DNA from: Thiofilum flexile DSM 14609
GTDB lineage: Bacteria > Pseudomonadota > Gammaproteobacteria > Thiotrichales > Thiotrichaceae
DNA length: 63,610 nt
NCBI RefSeq assembly: GCF_000380185.1
Contig: NZ_KB904791.1
Span: 127,254-190,863, forward strand
Direction: 5' to 3'
The translations under genes and the position numbers were made by a program. Within the stretch, counting starts at the first letter, position 1. Each line of letters starts with the position of its first letter. The notes beneath the pieces were generated by a model, which saw only the letters and a program-made list of their open reading frames with translations, was not told where the DNA came from and did no database searches. Positions 9,588 through 18,426 of the stretch are shown here, in pieces.

Positions 9588-10463
9588 CTAAACCAATAAC
9601 TCTAAATCCATCAAACATTGTTTGATTCTTGCTTTATTGACAGCACTTAATGGCAGCATAGGCAGGCGTACTTCTTCACTACATAAACCTAATAAAGACG
9701 CCGCATATTTAGCACCACTTGGATTAGGTTCACAGAATAAGGCTTGATGTAAGGGTACTAGGCGCTCGTGTATCGCTAAGGCTTGGCGATAATCGCCTTG
9801 AGCACAGGCGTTTTGTAATTGAGCACATAATTGTGGGGCAATATTGGCGGTTACTGAAATACAACCTTTCCCACCTAAGACATGATAAGCCAACGCATTC
9901 ATATCATCACCAGAGAAATAGGCAAAAGGTTTATGAATCAATTGGCGTTCTTGGCTAATCCGCGTTATATCGCCCGTGGCATCTTTTACTCCCATCACTC
10001 GCGGTAATTCAGCGATGCGTGCCATGGTTTCAGGCTTAATATCGACAATGGTGCGGGGTGGAATATTATAGATAATAATCGGTAAATCAGTGTGATCATG
10101 CAGGTATTTGAAATGCTGATATAAACCTTCTTGAGAGGGGCGATTATAATAACCTGCCACACATAATACCCCATCCGCCCCCTGCTCTTGTGCATATTGA
10201 GCATAATGCACGGCCTCTAGTGGGTTATTAGAACCCGCCCCGGCAAGCACGGGAATACGCCCTGCGACTTCCTCAATGACGATTTTCACGACTGCCTCAT
10301 GTTCCGCCGTGCTCACAGTCGAGGACTCGCCCGTCGTACCCATAGGAATCAGGCCATGAGTCCCCTGCTCAATATGCCAATTCACCATATGCCGTAAAGC
10401 TTTCTCGTCAACCTCGCCCTCACGAAAGGGGGTAATAAGCGCCACATACGAACCACTAAACAT
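9588..10463 (-). CDS. dapA: 4-hydroxy-tetrahydrodipicolinate synthase
   Basis: The 291-aa protein matches DapA in length. Motifs are the N-terminal GSYVALITPF, the active-site GTTGES near residue 43, YYNRPSQEG around residue 133, and the Schiff-base lysine in VMGVKDATGD near residue 160. It condenses pyruvate and aspartate semialdehyde in the diaminopimelate/lysine pathway. GAGG lies 9 nt before the ATG. A strong intrinsic terminator sits only about 32 nt upstream of the start codon, with a possible antiterminator before it, so expression may be controlled by attenuation. Confidence 0.95.
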   Translation of the reverse strand: MFSGSYVALITPFREGEVDEKALRHMVNWHIEQGTHGLIPMGTTGESSTVSTAEHEAVVKIVIEEVAGRIPVLAGAGSNNPLEAVHYAQYAQEQGADGVLCVAGYYNRPSQEGLYQHFKYLHDHTDLPIIIYNIPPRTIVDIKPETMARIAELPRVMGVKDATGDITRISQERQLIHKPFAYFSGDDMNALAYHVLGGKGCISVTANIAPQLCAQLQNACAQGDYRQALAIHERLVPLHQALFCEPNPSGAKYAASLLGLCSEEVRLPMLPLSAVNKARIKQCLMDLELLV

Positions 10464-10495
10464 TGTCTTATCCTCTACATCACTAAATTAACAGC

Positions 10496-10536
10496 AAAAA
10501 AAAAGCCTGACCTCGATTGCTGCGGTCAGGCTTTTA
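10496..10536 (-). terminator. intrinsic terminator upstream of dapA (possible attenuator)
   Basis: Read on the minus strand: GCCTGACC (10532-10525), an 11-nt loop, GGTCAGGC (10513-10506), then a run of about ten T (10505-10496). It ends 32 nt before the dapA ATG. It either ends the glycerate kinase transcript or acts inside the dapA leader. Confidence 0.85.
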
Positions 10537-10571
10537 TGTATTTGAGCATTATTAAATACGTAAGCTACCCA

Positions 10572-10646
10572 TCACCGCAGAGTATGCAGCGTTTGTTCTT
10601 CTTTGCGACAGTGGCTAAGAACACAAACATGAAGGGCTTTTTCCAT
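10572..10646 (-). CDS. possible leader peptide before dapA, 24 aa
   Basis: A 24-codon ORF (MEKALHVCVL..., ending TLR) starts about 12 nt after a predicted transcription start. Its last codons CTG CGG T (10580-10574) are exactly complementary to ACCGCAG (10527-10521), which overlaps the 5' arm of the terminator. I see no good RBS, and the codons are not lysine-rich, which weakens the case for a lysine-sensing leader. Confidence 0.3.
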   Translation of the reverse strand: MEKALHVCVLSHCRKEEQTLHTLR

Positions 10647-10664
10647 AGTTAATAAAGTGAGGGG

Positions 10665-10694
10665 AGTGTAAAACTATCCGTAGAACTTTGGCAA
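10665..10694 (-). promoter_or_regulatory. candidate sigma70 promoter of the dapA leader
   Basis: On the minus strand: TTGCCA (10694-10689), an 18-nt spacer and TACACT (10670-10665). Predicted transcript start is near 10658. It would give a leader of about 195 nt before dapA that contains the terminator. Confidence 0.4.
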
Positions 10695-10719
10695 GCGGCA
10701 TCACTCATTGATGGCTAAA

Positions 10720-11865
10720 TCACACCCCTAAACGGTTAGCTGCCGCCCAAACACTCCCCATAGCGTAAGCGGCTTGGGTTAAATTATGCGCTGTTTCCGG
10801 CAGTGCTTCGCTCAAACTCATGGGGCGCGGGGTAATACTAAATGCGGCATCAATGCCTAACTTATTTAACTCTATTGCATCAGTGCTCAAAGCACCCGCT
10901 ACAGCAATCACCGGTATGCCATAACGTTTAGCCCGCTGAGCAACCCCCAAAGGTGTCTTACCATAAGCGGTTTGATAATCTAAGCGTCCCTCGCCGGTGA
11001 TCACTAAATCAGCATCCTTGACTAAAGCATCAAATTGCATAGCATCTAAAATGAGATCAATACCCGGCTTTAATGTTGCCGGACAAAAGCCTAATAATCC
11101 CGCCCCCAAGCCCCCTGCTGCTCCGGCTCCGGCTAGAGTGCTGACGGTTTTTCCCGTCACGTGCTTAATAACAGCGCCCCACTGCGCCAAGGCTTGATCC
11201 AGTAATTGAACTTGCTCTGCTGTAGCTCCTTTTTGTGGCCCAAAAATCGCCGACGCCCCCGTCGTTCCCGTCAGAGGATTAGTCACATCACAGGCCACCT
11301 CAAACTGGCATTGTGCGATACGGCTATCAAAGTACTGAGTATTAATAGTCTGCAACTGAGCTAAAGCCGCGCCCCCGCGAGCTAACTCATGTCCTTGTTC
11401 ATCAAGTAGCTGCAAACCCAAGGCTTGTAATAGTCCTGCCCCACCATCATTGGTGGCACTACCCCCTAAACCAATAATGAAATGGCGCAAACCTTTGTCT
11501 AAGGCGGCTTTAATTAATTGCCCCATACCATAGGTCGTGGTCAATAGAGGATTACGTAATGCAACCGGCACTACATGCAAACCGGCAGCGGCGGCGGTTT
11601 CAATCACTGCTGTTTTGCCATTGCCAAGTATGCCCCATTGGGTTGTTAAGCGATGACCGAGCGGATCTGTTACTGTTTCAGTCACTAATTGCCCTTGAGT
11701 AGCTCGCACTAAAGCCTCGGTAGTCCCCTCCCCACCATCTGCCACGGGGGCGAGGATTAATTCGGCATTAGGAAGAGCTAAACGCAAACCCGCTGCCAGT
11801 GCTTCTGCCACACCTAACGCGCTTAAGCTTTCTTTAAAGGAATCGGGGGCAATCACAATCTTCAT
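10720..11865 (-). CDS. glycerate 2-kinase (GarK/GlxK family)
   Basis: The 381-aa protein starts MKIVIAPDSFKESLSA and carries PVADGGEGT near residue 42, GLGGSATNDGGAGLLQALG near residue 131, TGEGRLDYQTAYGKTP near residue 288 and the closing SITPRPMSL. Together these define type I glycerate kinase. It phosphorylates D-glycerate to 2-phosphoglycerate in glycerate/glyoxylate metabolism. Its ATG overlaps the stop of the upstream integrase gene by 4 bp, an unusual partnership. Confidence 0.93.
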   Translation of the reverse strand: MKIVIAPDSFKESLSALGVAEALAAGLRLALPNAELILAPVADGGEGTTEALVRATQGQLVTETVTDPLGHRLTTQWGILGNGKTAVIETAAAAGLHVVPVALRNPLLTTTYGMGQLIKAALDKGLRHFIIGLGGSATNDGGAGLLQALGLQLLDEQGHELARGGAALAQLQTINTQYFDSRIAQCQFEVACDVTNPLTGTTGASAIFGPQKGATAEQVQLLDQALAQWGAVIKHVTGKTVSTLAGAGAAGGLGAGLLGFCPATLKPGIDLILDAMQFDALVKDADLVITGEGRLDYQTAYGKTPLGVAQRAKRYGIPVIAVAGALSTDAIELNKLGIDAAFSITPRPMSLSEALPETAHNLTQAAYAMGSVWAAANRLGV

Positions 11866-12833
11866 ATAATAATCCGCTCCACCTCGGTAATAGAGATCGC
11901 ATCACTATTCCTATCGTATAGCTTCGTAGTGCGGGGTGACTCATGGGCAGCCATTTGCTGCGCTTTTTCGAGCGTGCCACCATTACTTAAATAGGTCGTG
12001 ATACCCGTGCCCCGAAACGAGTGATTACAAATCGGGGTATTAATCCCCGCCGCTACCGCCCGCCGGCGTACCATACTCCACGCACAGACTTGACGCATGG
12101 CGTTTTGCGTCATAATCCCACTATTGCCCTTAAACGTACGAAACAACGGCGTATTAGGCTGATCGGCAAGCTTTGCTGCTTGAATATACTGATCTAAATA
12201 CTGCTCTAGTTGATGGTGCGCGGGCATTTCATGGTACTTCCCCCCCTTTTCATGCAAACGAATCCACCAGCGCTTACCATTCGGGTAATAATCTTCTACC
12301 TGCATGGCTAAAGCGGCACCAATACGTGCAAAGCTGTAGACCATCAAGGCAATTAAAGCGCGATCCCGTAGCCCAATGAGTTCATCGGTAGGAATACTGT
12401 CCAAAAGTAAACGTGTATCTTCCGCACTCAAAATCGGCGTTTTGCCACGAGTCACCTGATGGCGTGGCCCGCGTACGGGATGCGCTGGATTATGCGCGAG
12501 TATTTGCCCGATCACTAACCAGTCAAATAAAGCCCGAATCGCGGCTAAATGTTGTTTGACCGTAGGGGCTGAGGTGTGGCGCTGTAAAGCCTCAATATAA
12601 GTGGCAATATGCACCGAACTGAGGGTCTCTAGGGCTAAGCCTTTGGAGTGCGCCCAGCTAAAAAACTGAGAAATTGCGGTGTGATAAGCGCGGCGCGTAT
12701 TGAGGTTGCGAATCGTAGCAGTAAAAAACTCAATAAACCGATACTGTGCCTCTTCACCTGCCTGAGTAATGAGCACCGGCAGGTTGTTTTGTGGAGCGAA
12801 CGAAAGCGTATTCACACGAGTACTTAGGGTCAT
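11862..12833 (-). CDS. tyrosine recombinase (phage-integrase family)
   Basis: The ATG at 12833 is preferred over a TTG at 12848. The protein has a SAM-like N-terminal core-binding domain (around residues 35-125; RRAYHTAISQFFSWA) and a C-terminal catalytic domain. Catalytic residues visible are the Arg in YSFARIGAAL, a Lys in HEKGGKYHEMP, NHSFRGTGITTYL (His-x-x-Arg), the second His in MAAHESPRTTKLYDR, and the Tyr in KLYDR. It lies in a 4-bp-overlap operon with glycerate kinase, with no attachment site or cargo visible. It may be a resident recombinase of the small-integrase type rather than a recent phage gene. Palindromic repeat copy B lies just upstream. Confidence 0.88.
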   Translation of the reverse strand: MTLSTRVNTLSFAPQNNLPVLITQAGEEAQYRFIEFFTATIRNLNTRRAYHTAISQFFSWAHSKGLALETLSSVHIATYIEALQRHTSAPTVKQHLAAIRALFDWLVIGQILAHNPAHPVRGPRHQVTRGKTPILSAEDTRLLLDSIPTDELIGLRDRALIALMVYSFARIGAALAMQVEDYYPNGKRWWIRLHEKGGKYHEMPAHHQLEQYLDQYIQAAKLADQPNTPLFRTFKGNSGIMTQNAMRQVCAWSMVRRRAVAAGINTPICNHSFRGTGITTYLSNGGTLEKAQQMAAHESPRTTKLYDRNSDAISITEVERIII

Positions 12834-12915
12834 AACGAGTTTTTCCAATACAACTAAACCACAGGATTGATGCTAAGCACCTGCTAACACCTTAGCAGTA
12901 CGAGGTGACTTGGTA

Positions 12916-13019
12916 AAGGTAAGCGGATAGTTCTTCCGCAGTCGCTGTAAATACATCCTTGTACGCTACAAGGCGGCATCCATGCCGCCAAGACTGCTCC
13001 AGAACTATCCGCTTACCTT
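12916..13019 (+). repeat. palindromic intergenic repeat, copy B
   Basis: A 104-bp element. The arms are AAGGTAAGCGGATAGTTCT and AGAACTATCCGCTTACCTT, perfectly complementary but different in sequence from the arms of copies A and C. The core is CTTGTACGCTACAAG followed by GGCGGCATCCATGCCGCC, as in the other copies. It ends 11 bp before the stop codon of the roxA-like gene. Confidence 0.9.
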
Positions 13020-13029
13020 CGCTGCTGCA

Positions 13030-13878
13030 TTAGCCATTCATCCTACGCAGCCACTCCCTAACCGTTGCTCGATCCGGTAAAGCCTCCATGACAAAATCGG
13101 TTAAGCGTTCTAAATCTGCCTCAGAAATCACGCTAGGGTCAGCCTGTAAATGACGCTTAGGATCGGTAAAGCGTTGTTGTGCTTCAGGTTGTTCAATCAA
13201 ATCCCCTAATAGCTCCTCTAATAAATCGGCTCGACTTGGCGCTCTAAACCCAACCGAATAGGTCATACACTCACCCAGAGCGACCCCATAATGCGGCACA
13301 TTAGGAGGCAAATAGAGCAAATCCCCAGCCTCTACTACCCACTCTTGTTCTGGCACAAAATCACGCATAATGCGTAAATCGAGATTAGGAATAAAATTTT
13401 CCTCACTCACCGCTTGAGTGCTAATTTGCCAACGCCGCTGCCCTAATCCTTGTAATAAAAACACATCATAAGCGTCAATATGTGGCCCTACTGAACCACC
13501 TTCGACTGCATAACTAATCATTAAATCGTCAATACGCCAATCGGGAATAAAACGAAATGGGGCAATAATAGCTTGTAATTCCGGCAGAATTTCATTCATA
13601 TCATTGACTAATAAAGTCCAGTGCGTCGCCGGTAGCTTTGTAAAATCGCGCTTGCGTAAGGGCGAATGATGCACTTCCCAAGGCGTTTTACCCCCCTTTT
13701 CCTGTACCAAACGCGCCGTATCCACATCGCAAGCAATACCCGCTAATTCATCGGGTGTGACGGGGCTAGTAAAATTCGGGAACACTTGGCGCATGAGCAG
13801 CGGCTTTTGCTGCCAATATTCCGCTAAAAACTGCTCAACAGAAATTTCGCCTAAATGAGTGAGAATCGTGTCAGACAT
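13030..13878 (-). CDS. roxA: JmjC/cupin ribosomal uL16 arginine hydroxylase (RoxA/YcfD-like)
   Basis: The protein starts EQFLAEYWQQKPLLMR. It carries PDELAGIACD near residue 35, PDWRIDDLMISYAV near residue 108, the Fe-binding HxD in GPHIDAYDVFLLQG, and SVGFRAPSRADLLE. These are hallmarks of the 2-oxoglutarate/Fe(II) oxygenase RoxA (YcfD) that hydroxylates an Arg of ribosomal protein uL16. At about 282 aa it is some 90 residues shorter than E. coli RoxA (373 aa) and seems to lack most of the C-terminal winged-helix part. The truncated end lies next to palindromic repeat copy B. An in-frame ATG at 13893 is an alternative start. Confidence 0.88.
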   Translation of the reverse strand: MSDTILTHLGEISVEQFLAEYWQQKPLLMRQVFPNFTSPVTPDELAGIACDVDTARLVQEKGGKTPWEVHHSPLRKRDFTKLPATHWTLLVNDMNEILPELQAIIAPFRFIPDWRIDDLMISYAVEGGSVGPHIDAYDVFLLQGLGQRRWQISTQAVSEENFIPNLDLRIMRDFVPEQEWVVEAGDLLYLPPNVPHYGVALGECMTYSVGFRAPSRADLLEELLGDLIEQPEAQQRFTDPKRHLQADPSVISEADLERLTDFVMEALPDRATVREWLRRMNG

Positions 13879-13950
13879 CACAGTAAACATCATGTTTAAA
13901 AAGTGTAGTATAATGACATAGGGCTAGATTCAGCTATAAGGAGCTTATGG

Positions 13951-14178
13951 GTGCGTGATTATAAAAATTTACAGGGGCAATCTGGTGTTAAACGTTATGC
14001 TATTGCAGATGACGCTATGCTTGTTGAATTTAACAGAGGCGGCATCTATCTCTATACTGCTGCCATGATAGGCGAGGAAAAGCTTGAGCAAATGAAACAA
14101 TTAGCGGAAATAGGTCAAGGCTTAAATACCTTTATTAGCCGCCATGTTGATCAAGCATTTAGTCATCGATTTGATTAG
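13951..14178 (+). CDS. small KTSC-like hypothetical protein, 75 aa
   Basis: It uses a GTG start at 13951; AAGGAG at 13938-13943 is 7 nt upstream, while the nearby out-of-frame ATG at 13947 is too close to the RBS. The protein contains AMLVEFNRGGIYLYT, which resembles the F-x-x-G-x-x-Y-x-Y core of KTSC-type small domains. It is divergent from roxA and is followed 9 bp later by a small membrane protein gene. Function unknown. Confidence 0.6.
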   Translation: MRDYKNLQGQSGVKRYAIADDAMLVEFNRGGIYLYTAAMIGEEKLEQMKQLAEIGQGLNTFISRHVDQAFSHRFD

Positions 14179-14187
14179 GGACTGACT

Positions 14188-14388
14188 ATGGGCTGGAGTC
14201 TTTTAGTTGCTATGGGTGTTATGTTAATTATTTTTGCCAGTGCGGTATTAGTCATTGGTGCGATTCGGCATTTTTTCCCTATGGTAGAACCCATGATTCC
14301 CGAATCCTTTAAAAAAGGTCTAAGTTTTCAATACGGTGCTTATTACCTCTTAGCAGGCTTATTACTGATGCTAATAGGCACAGCATAA
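14188..14388 (+). CDS. small membrane protein, 66 aa
   Basis: It has two hydrophobic helices: residues 3-25, and residues 49-65 ending LLLMLIGTA. The middle segment is amphipathic. It sits 9 bp after the KTSC-like gene and is likely co-transcribed with it. I do not recognise the family. Confidence 0.6.
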   Translation: MGWSLLVAMGVMLIIFASAVLVIGAIRHFFPMVEPMIPESFKKGLSFQYGAYYLLAGLLLMLIGTA

Positions 14389-14427
14389 ATAACTGCACCT
14401 AAGCGTATTTAAATCAAAAGAATCTAT

Positions 14428-14817
14428 TTACGGATGAATAGGTTCTATAAATCCAATCGATACATCTGAAGACGGGCAATCTGCTAACTTAGATACATTA
14501 ATATAGGAACCATCCGCTTTACGTATAAAGGTATATGCAAGATCTACCTCTTTATTGTTCAGCTTCAGCGACCAATAGGTTTCTCCACCCGACTCACTAG
14601 CGACAACCGCTAAGGATTTCACTACTTGTGGCTTTTGGCTAAAAAAATCTTTATCGCCACAAGGCTCACAAAACTCAATATAAGTACTATTTGGTTTAAT
14701 ATAATCTAGTGCCCTTGCCATTTGCTCTGGCTCAATTAGCTGGCATTGGTCGGCCTGTAGCGTAGGTGCTGACAACGCTACTGTGATCAGTAAACCCAGA
14801 ATTAATTTAGCTTTCAT
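14428..14817 (-). CDS. secreted hypothetical protein with paired cysteines, 129 aa
   Basis: It has a clear signal peptide (MKAKLILGLLITVALSAPTLQA, cut before DQCQ). The mature domain has four Cys (QCQL, EFCEPCGDK, ADCPSS), suggesting two periplasmic disulfides. A GGETYWSLKLNNKEVDLAYTF strand pair follows. Upstream on the minus strand is GAGG. I recognise no family. Confidence 0.65.
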   Translation of the reverse strand: MKAKLILGLLITVALSAPTLQADQCQLIEPEQMARALDYIKPNSTYIEFCEPCGDKDFFSQKPQVVKSLAVVASESGGETYWSLKLNNKEVDLAYTFIRKADGSYINVSKLADCPSSDVSIGFIEPIHP

Positions 14818-15544
14818 CCCCTCTACCTCCCTAAACTAAAAAACTATAATTGCATCGTATTTTAGTACGAAATCTACAGATTGCTTTACTAAATGAGGGT
14901 GAAATGTTAGAGCGTCATGTGGTGAACACATCTCTATTAGCAGAAAAATAAGGGGCAGCGTCCTTGCTGCCAAAATCGCTGTAGGTAGCTAGAGCTAAAC
15001 ATAAAAAACCCCCTATCATTGGCAATTTAATAGGGGTAGGGCAGTATACTCAGTTCAGCTCGTAAGCTACTGAGTGAACATAAACAAAAACTATCTCTAA
15101 AGGGGTATTTAAAACAAAAACACTAGCTACACAAAACACTATCAACAGTAAGTCACTAAATACTGACTCAAAGTCAGCGTTCATATTAACTAAAAAAATT
15201 AACAGTGTCTATTTAGTAGATTAAACTCAATAAAATTTTACTATTTCGGTAAATTATTTAAAGTTCCTAATCCACTGATGCTAATAATGACTAATTAATT
15301 GATATTTTTAAAGGAATAGAATTAGCAGGCCAAATAGTAAAATTTTCATGTTGATTTCTATATTTTAAAACCCTGCCAAATATAAATGACAAGTAGGGTA
15401 TTATAATTAACTATTTTGCAAAATTTCTGCGTGTATTTTTAACAAAAAATAAAGATATGCAAGCAATAATGGAGGGGTCTAAGCAGGTAACTTACCCTAA
15501 AATTATCAGCTAACTTTAGGGTATAGGGTCGTTGACTCCCCGTC
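14818..15544. other. 727-bp AT-rich intergenic region
   Basis: It contains a degenerate fragment of the palindromic repeat core (14953-14972, GGCAGC...GCTGCC) and a minus-strand terminator at 15003-15036. Between 15040 and 15540 I see only AT-rich sequence with no supported ORF. The terminator lies 510 bp beyond panD, so an unannotated minus-strand RNA is possible but not demonstrated. Confidence 0.5.
15003..15036 (-). terminator. intrinsic terminator, minus strand
   Basis: On the minus strand: CCCCTAT (15036-15030), a loop, ATAGGGG (15016-15010), then a T run (15008-15003). The nearest upstream minus-strand gene is panD, about 510 bp away. Confidence 0.6.
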
Positions 15545-15922
15545 TTAGGCTAAAGCGGGCGTTTTATCCCCTGCTTTTTCAGTTAGATACATGACAAAGC
15601 GATTATTTTTATCGACTAAAATAGCCTTAGGTTCAACAGGCTTATCAGACAGTTCAAAACCCATGACAATAATTTCTTCGCCCTGTTTGATCAGATGGGC
15701 TGCTGCTCCATTCACACACATTACCCCCGACCCGCGCTCCCCGCGAATAGTGTAGGTTTCCAGCCGTGCTCCTGAGGTATTACTCACCACTAGCACCTTC
15801 TCCCCTATATCCAGCCCGCATTGATCCAATAGATCCTCGTCAATGGTAATGCTCCCGACATACTCCACATTCGCCTCAGTTACCGTGGCTTTATGAATTT
15901 TAGAGCGTAAATACCAACGCAT
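15545..15922 (-). CDS. panD: aspartate 1-decarboxylase precursor
   Basis: The 125-aa protein starts [19 protein letters not shown] and has YVGSITID, where self-cleavage between Gly24 and Ser25 generates the pyruvoyl cofactor. It also has [16 protein letters not shown], the conserved C-terminal half. It makes beta-alanine for pantothenate and CoA. The gene stands alone here, away from panB/panC. Confidence 0.95.
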   Translation of the reverse strand: MRWYLRSKIHKATVTEANVEYVGSITIDEDLLDQCGLDIGEKVLVVSNTSGARLETYTIRGERGSGVMCVNGAAAHLIKQGEEIIVMGFELSDKPVEPKAILVDKNNRFVMYLTEKAGDKTPALA

Positions 15923-16045
15923 AATGGTGGACTCCTATTCTCAAGGTATTAAACAATAGGCAACATAGTACGGTAGCATCCGCACTGCAACAAATTACCC
16001 GTAATCAGTGGCTGCATAATAGACTCAACCATAGGAAATAATGAC

Positions 16046-16960
16046 GTGAAACACTTGCCAATACTGGCTTTCTGGCTGCTAGGATTCATCTGGGGCAGCA
16101 ATTTTATTTATATGAAACAGGCGTCAGTCCTGATTCTACCGGAGCAAATTGTATTACTACGGGTATTATTCGGATTCGTCCCCGTACTCACTTATGCCCT
16201 GCTCATTGGCGCTTTGCAACGGCGGCATTTACGTTATGCTCATCATTTTCTAGTCATGTCGGTATTAGCAACAGCGGCCTATTATTACGGGTTTGCTAAG
16301 GGGACAGCGCTACTACCCTCAGGGATTGCTGGAGCACTGAGTGGTTCCATTCCGATCTTTGCGCTCTTACTGGCTTTGCTTTTTATTCCTAATGAACGTG
16401 CTACTTGGCAGCGGGTGTTGGGACTGGTGGCGGGATTTTCTGGGGTGTTATTAATTGCCGATCCTTTTAGTGCTGATCTAGGGGGTGGTAAAGCCGCAGG
16501 GGTTCTCTACATGGTGCTAGGCTCACTGAGCTTAGGCGCTTCATTTATCTATGCAAAAAAATATCTCAGCCCATTAGGTATTGCACCAGCAGCACTAACC
16601 ACTTATCAGCTTGGGCTAGCGCTACCGATTTTAGGGTTTTTCACCCGCCTTGAGGGCATCGGTAATATTTTGCAAAGCCCTCAGGCTACTTGGGGATTGA
16701 TTATTGGACTGGGTCTGCTCGGCACGGGATTGGCCTATCTAATTTACTATTATATTGTTGATAAATTAGGAGCCGTGACCGCCGCTTCTGCGACTTATAT
16801 TCCGCCTGTAGTGGCACTTGCCATCGGAGCGATTATTGTGGGCGAGCCTATTACAGCAAAGGATTATTTAGCAGCCATTTTGATCTTTATTGCAGTAATA
16901 TTGATCAGCATGAAAACGCGCCCTGTTACCCTACCTGTAGCCGCTAAAGTCGCTGATTAG
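16046..16960 (+). CDS. EamA/DMT-family transporter
   Basis: It uses a GTG start with AGGA about 10 nt upstream; the ATG at 16041 runs into a stop after one codon. The protein of 304 aa has ten hydrophobic helices in two EamA repeats (FWLLGFIWGSNFIYMKQ at the N-terminus; GTGLAYLIYYYIVDKLGAV in the second repeat). It is probably an inner-membrane exporter of a metabolite. The substrate is unknown. Confidence 0.85.
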   Translation: MKHLPILAFWLLGFIWGSNFIYMKQASVLILPEQIVLLRVLFGFVPVLTYALLIGALQRRHLRYAHHFLVMSVLATAAYYYGFAKGTALLPSGIAGALSGSIPIFALLLALLFIPNERATWQRVLGLVAGFSGVLLIADPFSADLGGGKAAGVLYMVLGSLSLGASFIYAKKYLSPLGIAPAALTTYQLGLALPILGFFTRLEGIGNILQSPQATWGLIIGLGLLGTGLAYLIYYYIVDKLGAVTAASATYIPPVVALAIGAIIVGEPITAKDYLAAILIFIAVILISMKTRPVTLPVAAKVAD

Positions 16961-17206
16961 GTAAGACAAGGAACTCACCCCCCGTTACTAGGTATCACTT
17001 ATCGGCGAATTGATGTTGGCCTACTAGCGGGTGGAGCACAAACCCCAAAATTCCAGTGCCTTACTCCCCGTAAACAAGTACCCGTACTGATTGGAGGCAC
17101 TACCGGGCTGGATCATAATGGAGGGATAGAGTTACGGTTTACGGTTGAAGACTCGCTATTTATGCAACTCAAAGGGGCTAACCTCCAGCACTCAGAGCAT
17201 GTATAA
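16961..17206 (+). pseudogene. open-frame remnant after the EamA gene
   Basis: The frame stays open for 81 codons straight after the EamA stop and ends TAA at 17204-17206. It has no start codon at its beginning and no RBS. Its translation (VRQGTHPPLLGITYRR..., later PVLIGGTTGLDHNGGIELRF) looks protein-like. It may be the 3' end of a deleted gene. I do not recognise the parent family. Confidence 0.35.
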
Positions 17207-17305
17207 CCTCTATCATATAGGGAGTTAGCTAGTGAAACAGCTATAATTTCCTAACGATTACTAACAAACTAATCCGCCTTTTAAACACAATAGGGAACAA
17301 GCTTT

Positions 17306-17779
17306 ATGAATCAAGATGACCAAATGCTTCAGATGATTCGTGCTGCCTTTGCAGATTGCCCTCGACCGGAGCACTTCACCAATTACCAGCATTGTGAAGA
17401 GTGCTATGAACATGATGAAACGCTTCGCAACAATAACCTCGAAACCTTATCTATTGAGCAGGTTGGCAATACGGGCTGGGATCCTATCTGTTTTATCTCA
17501 CCTGCTGGCTTTGTTTATTACTTTCCAGCGTTAGCTCGTATTGCACTTGCTGAGTCACTCGACTATCCCTATCTGCTTCAATTACTGTTCCATCTCAACG
17601 ATCCAGTGGGCTACAAACATAGGTTACATTGCACACCTGTACAGCGAAAGGCTGTTATTGCATTTCTTGGTTATATAATCGACAGCAGAGCAGAGCTTCT
17701 TGATCACTATGACAGTAGCGATGAGGCTCTGTCCGCATGGGGGGCTTGGGCATCAGCTCCTAAAACAGACAATACCTAG
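17306..17779 (+). CDS. hypothetical protein, DUF6714-like
   Basis: This 157-aa soluble protein has an N-terminal RPEHFTNYQHCEECYEHDE motif (paired Cys, possible metal site) and GWDPICFISPAGFVYYFPALARIAL in the middle. The pattern resembles the DUF6714 family as I recall it. The family has no known function. It has its own ATG after a purine-rich stretch. The next gene starts 140 bp downstream. Confidence 0.6.
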   Translation: MNQDDQMLQMIRAAFADCPRPEHFTNYQHCEECYEHDETLRNNNLETLSIEQVGNTGWDPICFISPAGFVYYFPALARIALAESLDYPYLLQLLFHLNDPVGYKHRLHCTPVQRKAVIAFLGYIIDSRAELLDHYDSSDEALSAWGAWASAPKTDNT

Positions 17780-17919
17780 CCGATCTGCCACCGAATCCCG
17801 TATGCATAAATCAATCCCTCCCCTTCCACTGCCGGCATACCCCTGTTTATACACTAATAGACTGTTACAATAACGGTAGGGTATCTCTATCGTAGCTATG
17901 AACTTACCTTGCTTAGCGG

Positions 17920-18237
17920 GTGGGGAAACCGATCACTGTACCTGTGAGTGAGCCGCTCTATGATTTTGCGCCTGACATTAATGTCCTGCTACAAAGCCAT
18001 TTGTTTGGTGATCTATTTGGGCGCGGAATACTGGATTACAAAAATCGAGAACTTGTCACCATCTCCGCATTGGCGAGTGTTGCGGGTCTAGAACCACAGC
18101 TACGATCATACCTTAATGTTGGACTCAATACCGGCCTGACCAAAAAACAGCTAGCAGAACTAGGTAGTGTGATCGGGCAAGTTGTGGGTAAACCGGAGGC
18201 TACCAAGGTTGAACAACTACTACAGGCAATACAGTAA
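17920..18237 (+). CDS. carboxymuconolactone decarboxylase-family protein, N-terminally short
   Basis: It has a GTG start and 105 aa. The sequence (APDINVLLQSHLFGDLFGRG, then NRELVTISALASVAG and LRSYLNVGLNTGLTKKQL) is the core of the CMD/AhpD-like family. It lacks the second half and the usual N-terminal part of longer relatives, so it may be a shortened copy. A second, broken copy of its 5' part lies at 25355-25450, on the other side of the conflict-type island. Confidence 0.7.
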   Translation: MGKPITVPVSEPLYDFAPDINVLLQSHLFGDLFGRGILDYKNRELVTISALASVAGLEPQLRSYLNVGLNTGLTKKQLAELGSVIGQVVGKPEATKVEQLLQAIQ

Positions 18238-18426
18238 AGCCAGTACTCCCCTCTGAATTACAAAAGCTATTATGAAGTAATAGGCAGCTTTTCTTCATTC
18301 CGTATTTGGATGACCACAGAAAATGAAGCCGACTGCAAAAGTGTCGGGAATATTTTTTAACGCTCATGATGTTATAGGTTGATAATATTGGTTATGCTAT
18401 AGCCAATCGATCAAGGGAGTAGTGTC

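Noticed and set aside
10536-10720. Lysine riboswitch or SRP RNA before dapA
   Set aside because: None of the conserved L-box or SRP core sequences can be seen; the leader-peptide/attenuator reading is only tentative.
11862-12833. Integrase as the end of a prophage or integrative element
   Set aside because: There are no phage genes, tRNA gene or direct-repeat att sites nearby; its neighbours are metabolic genes.
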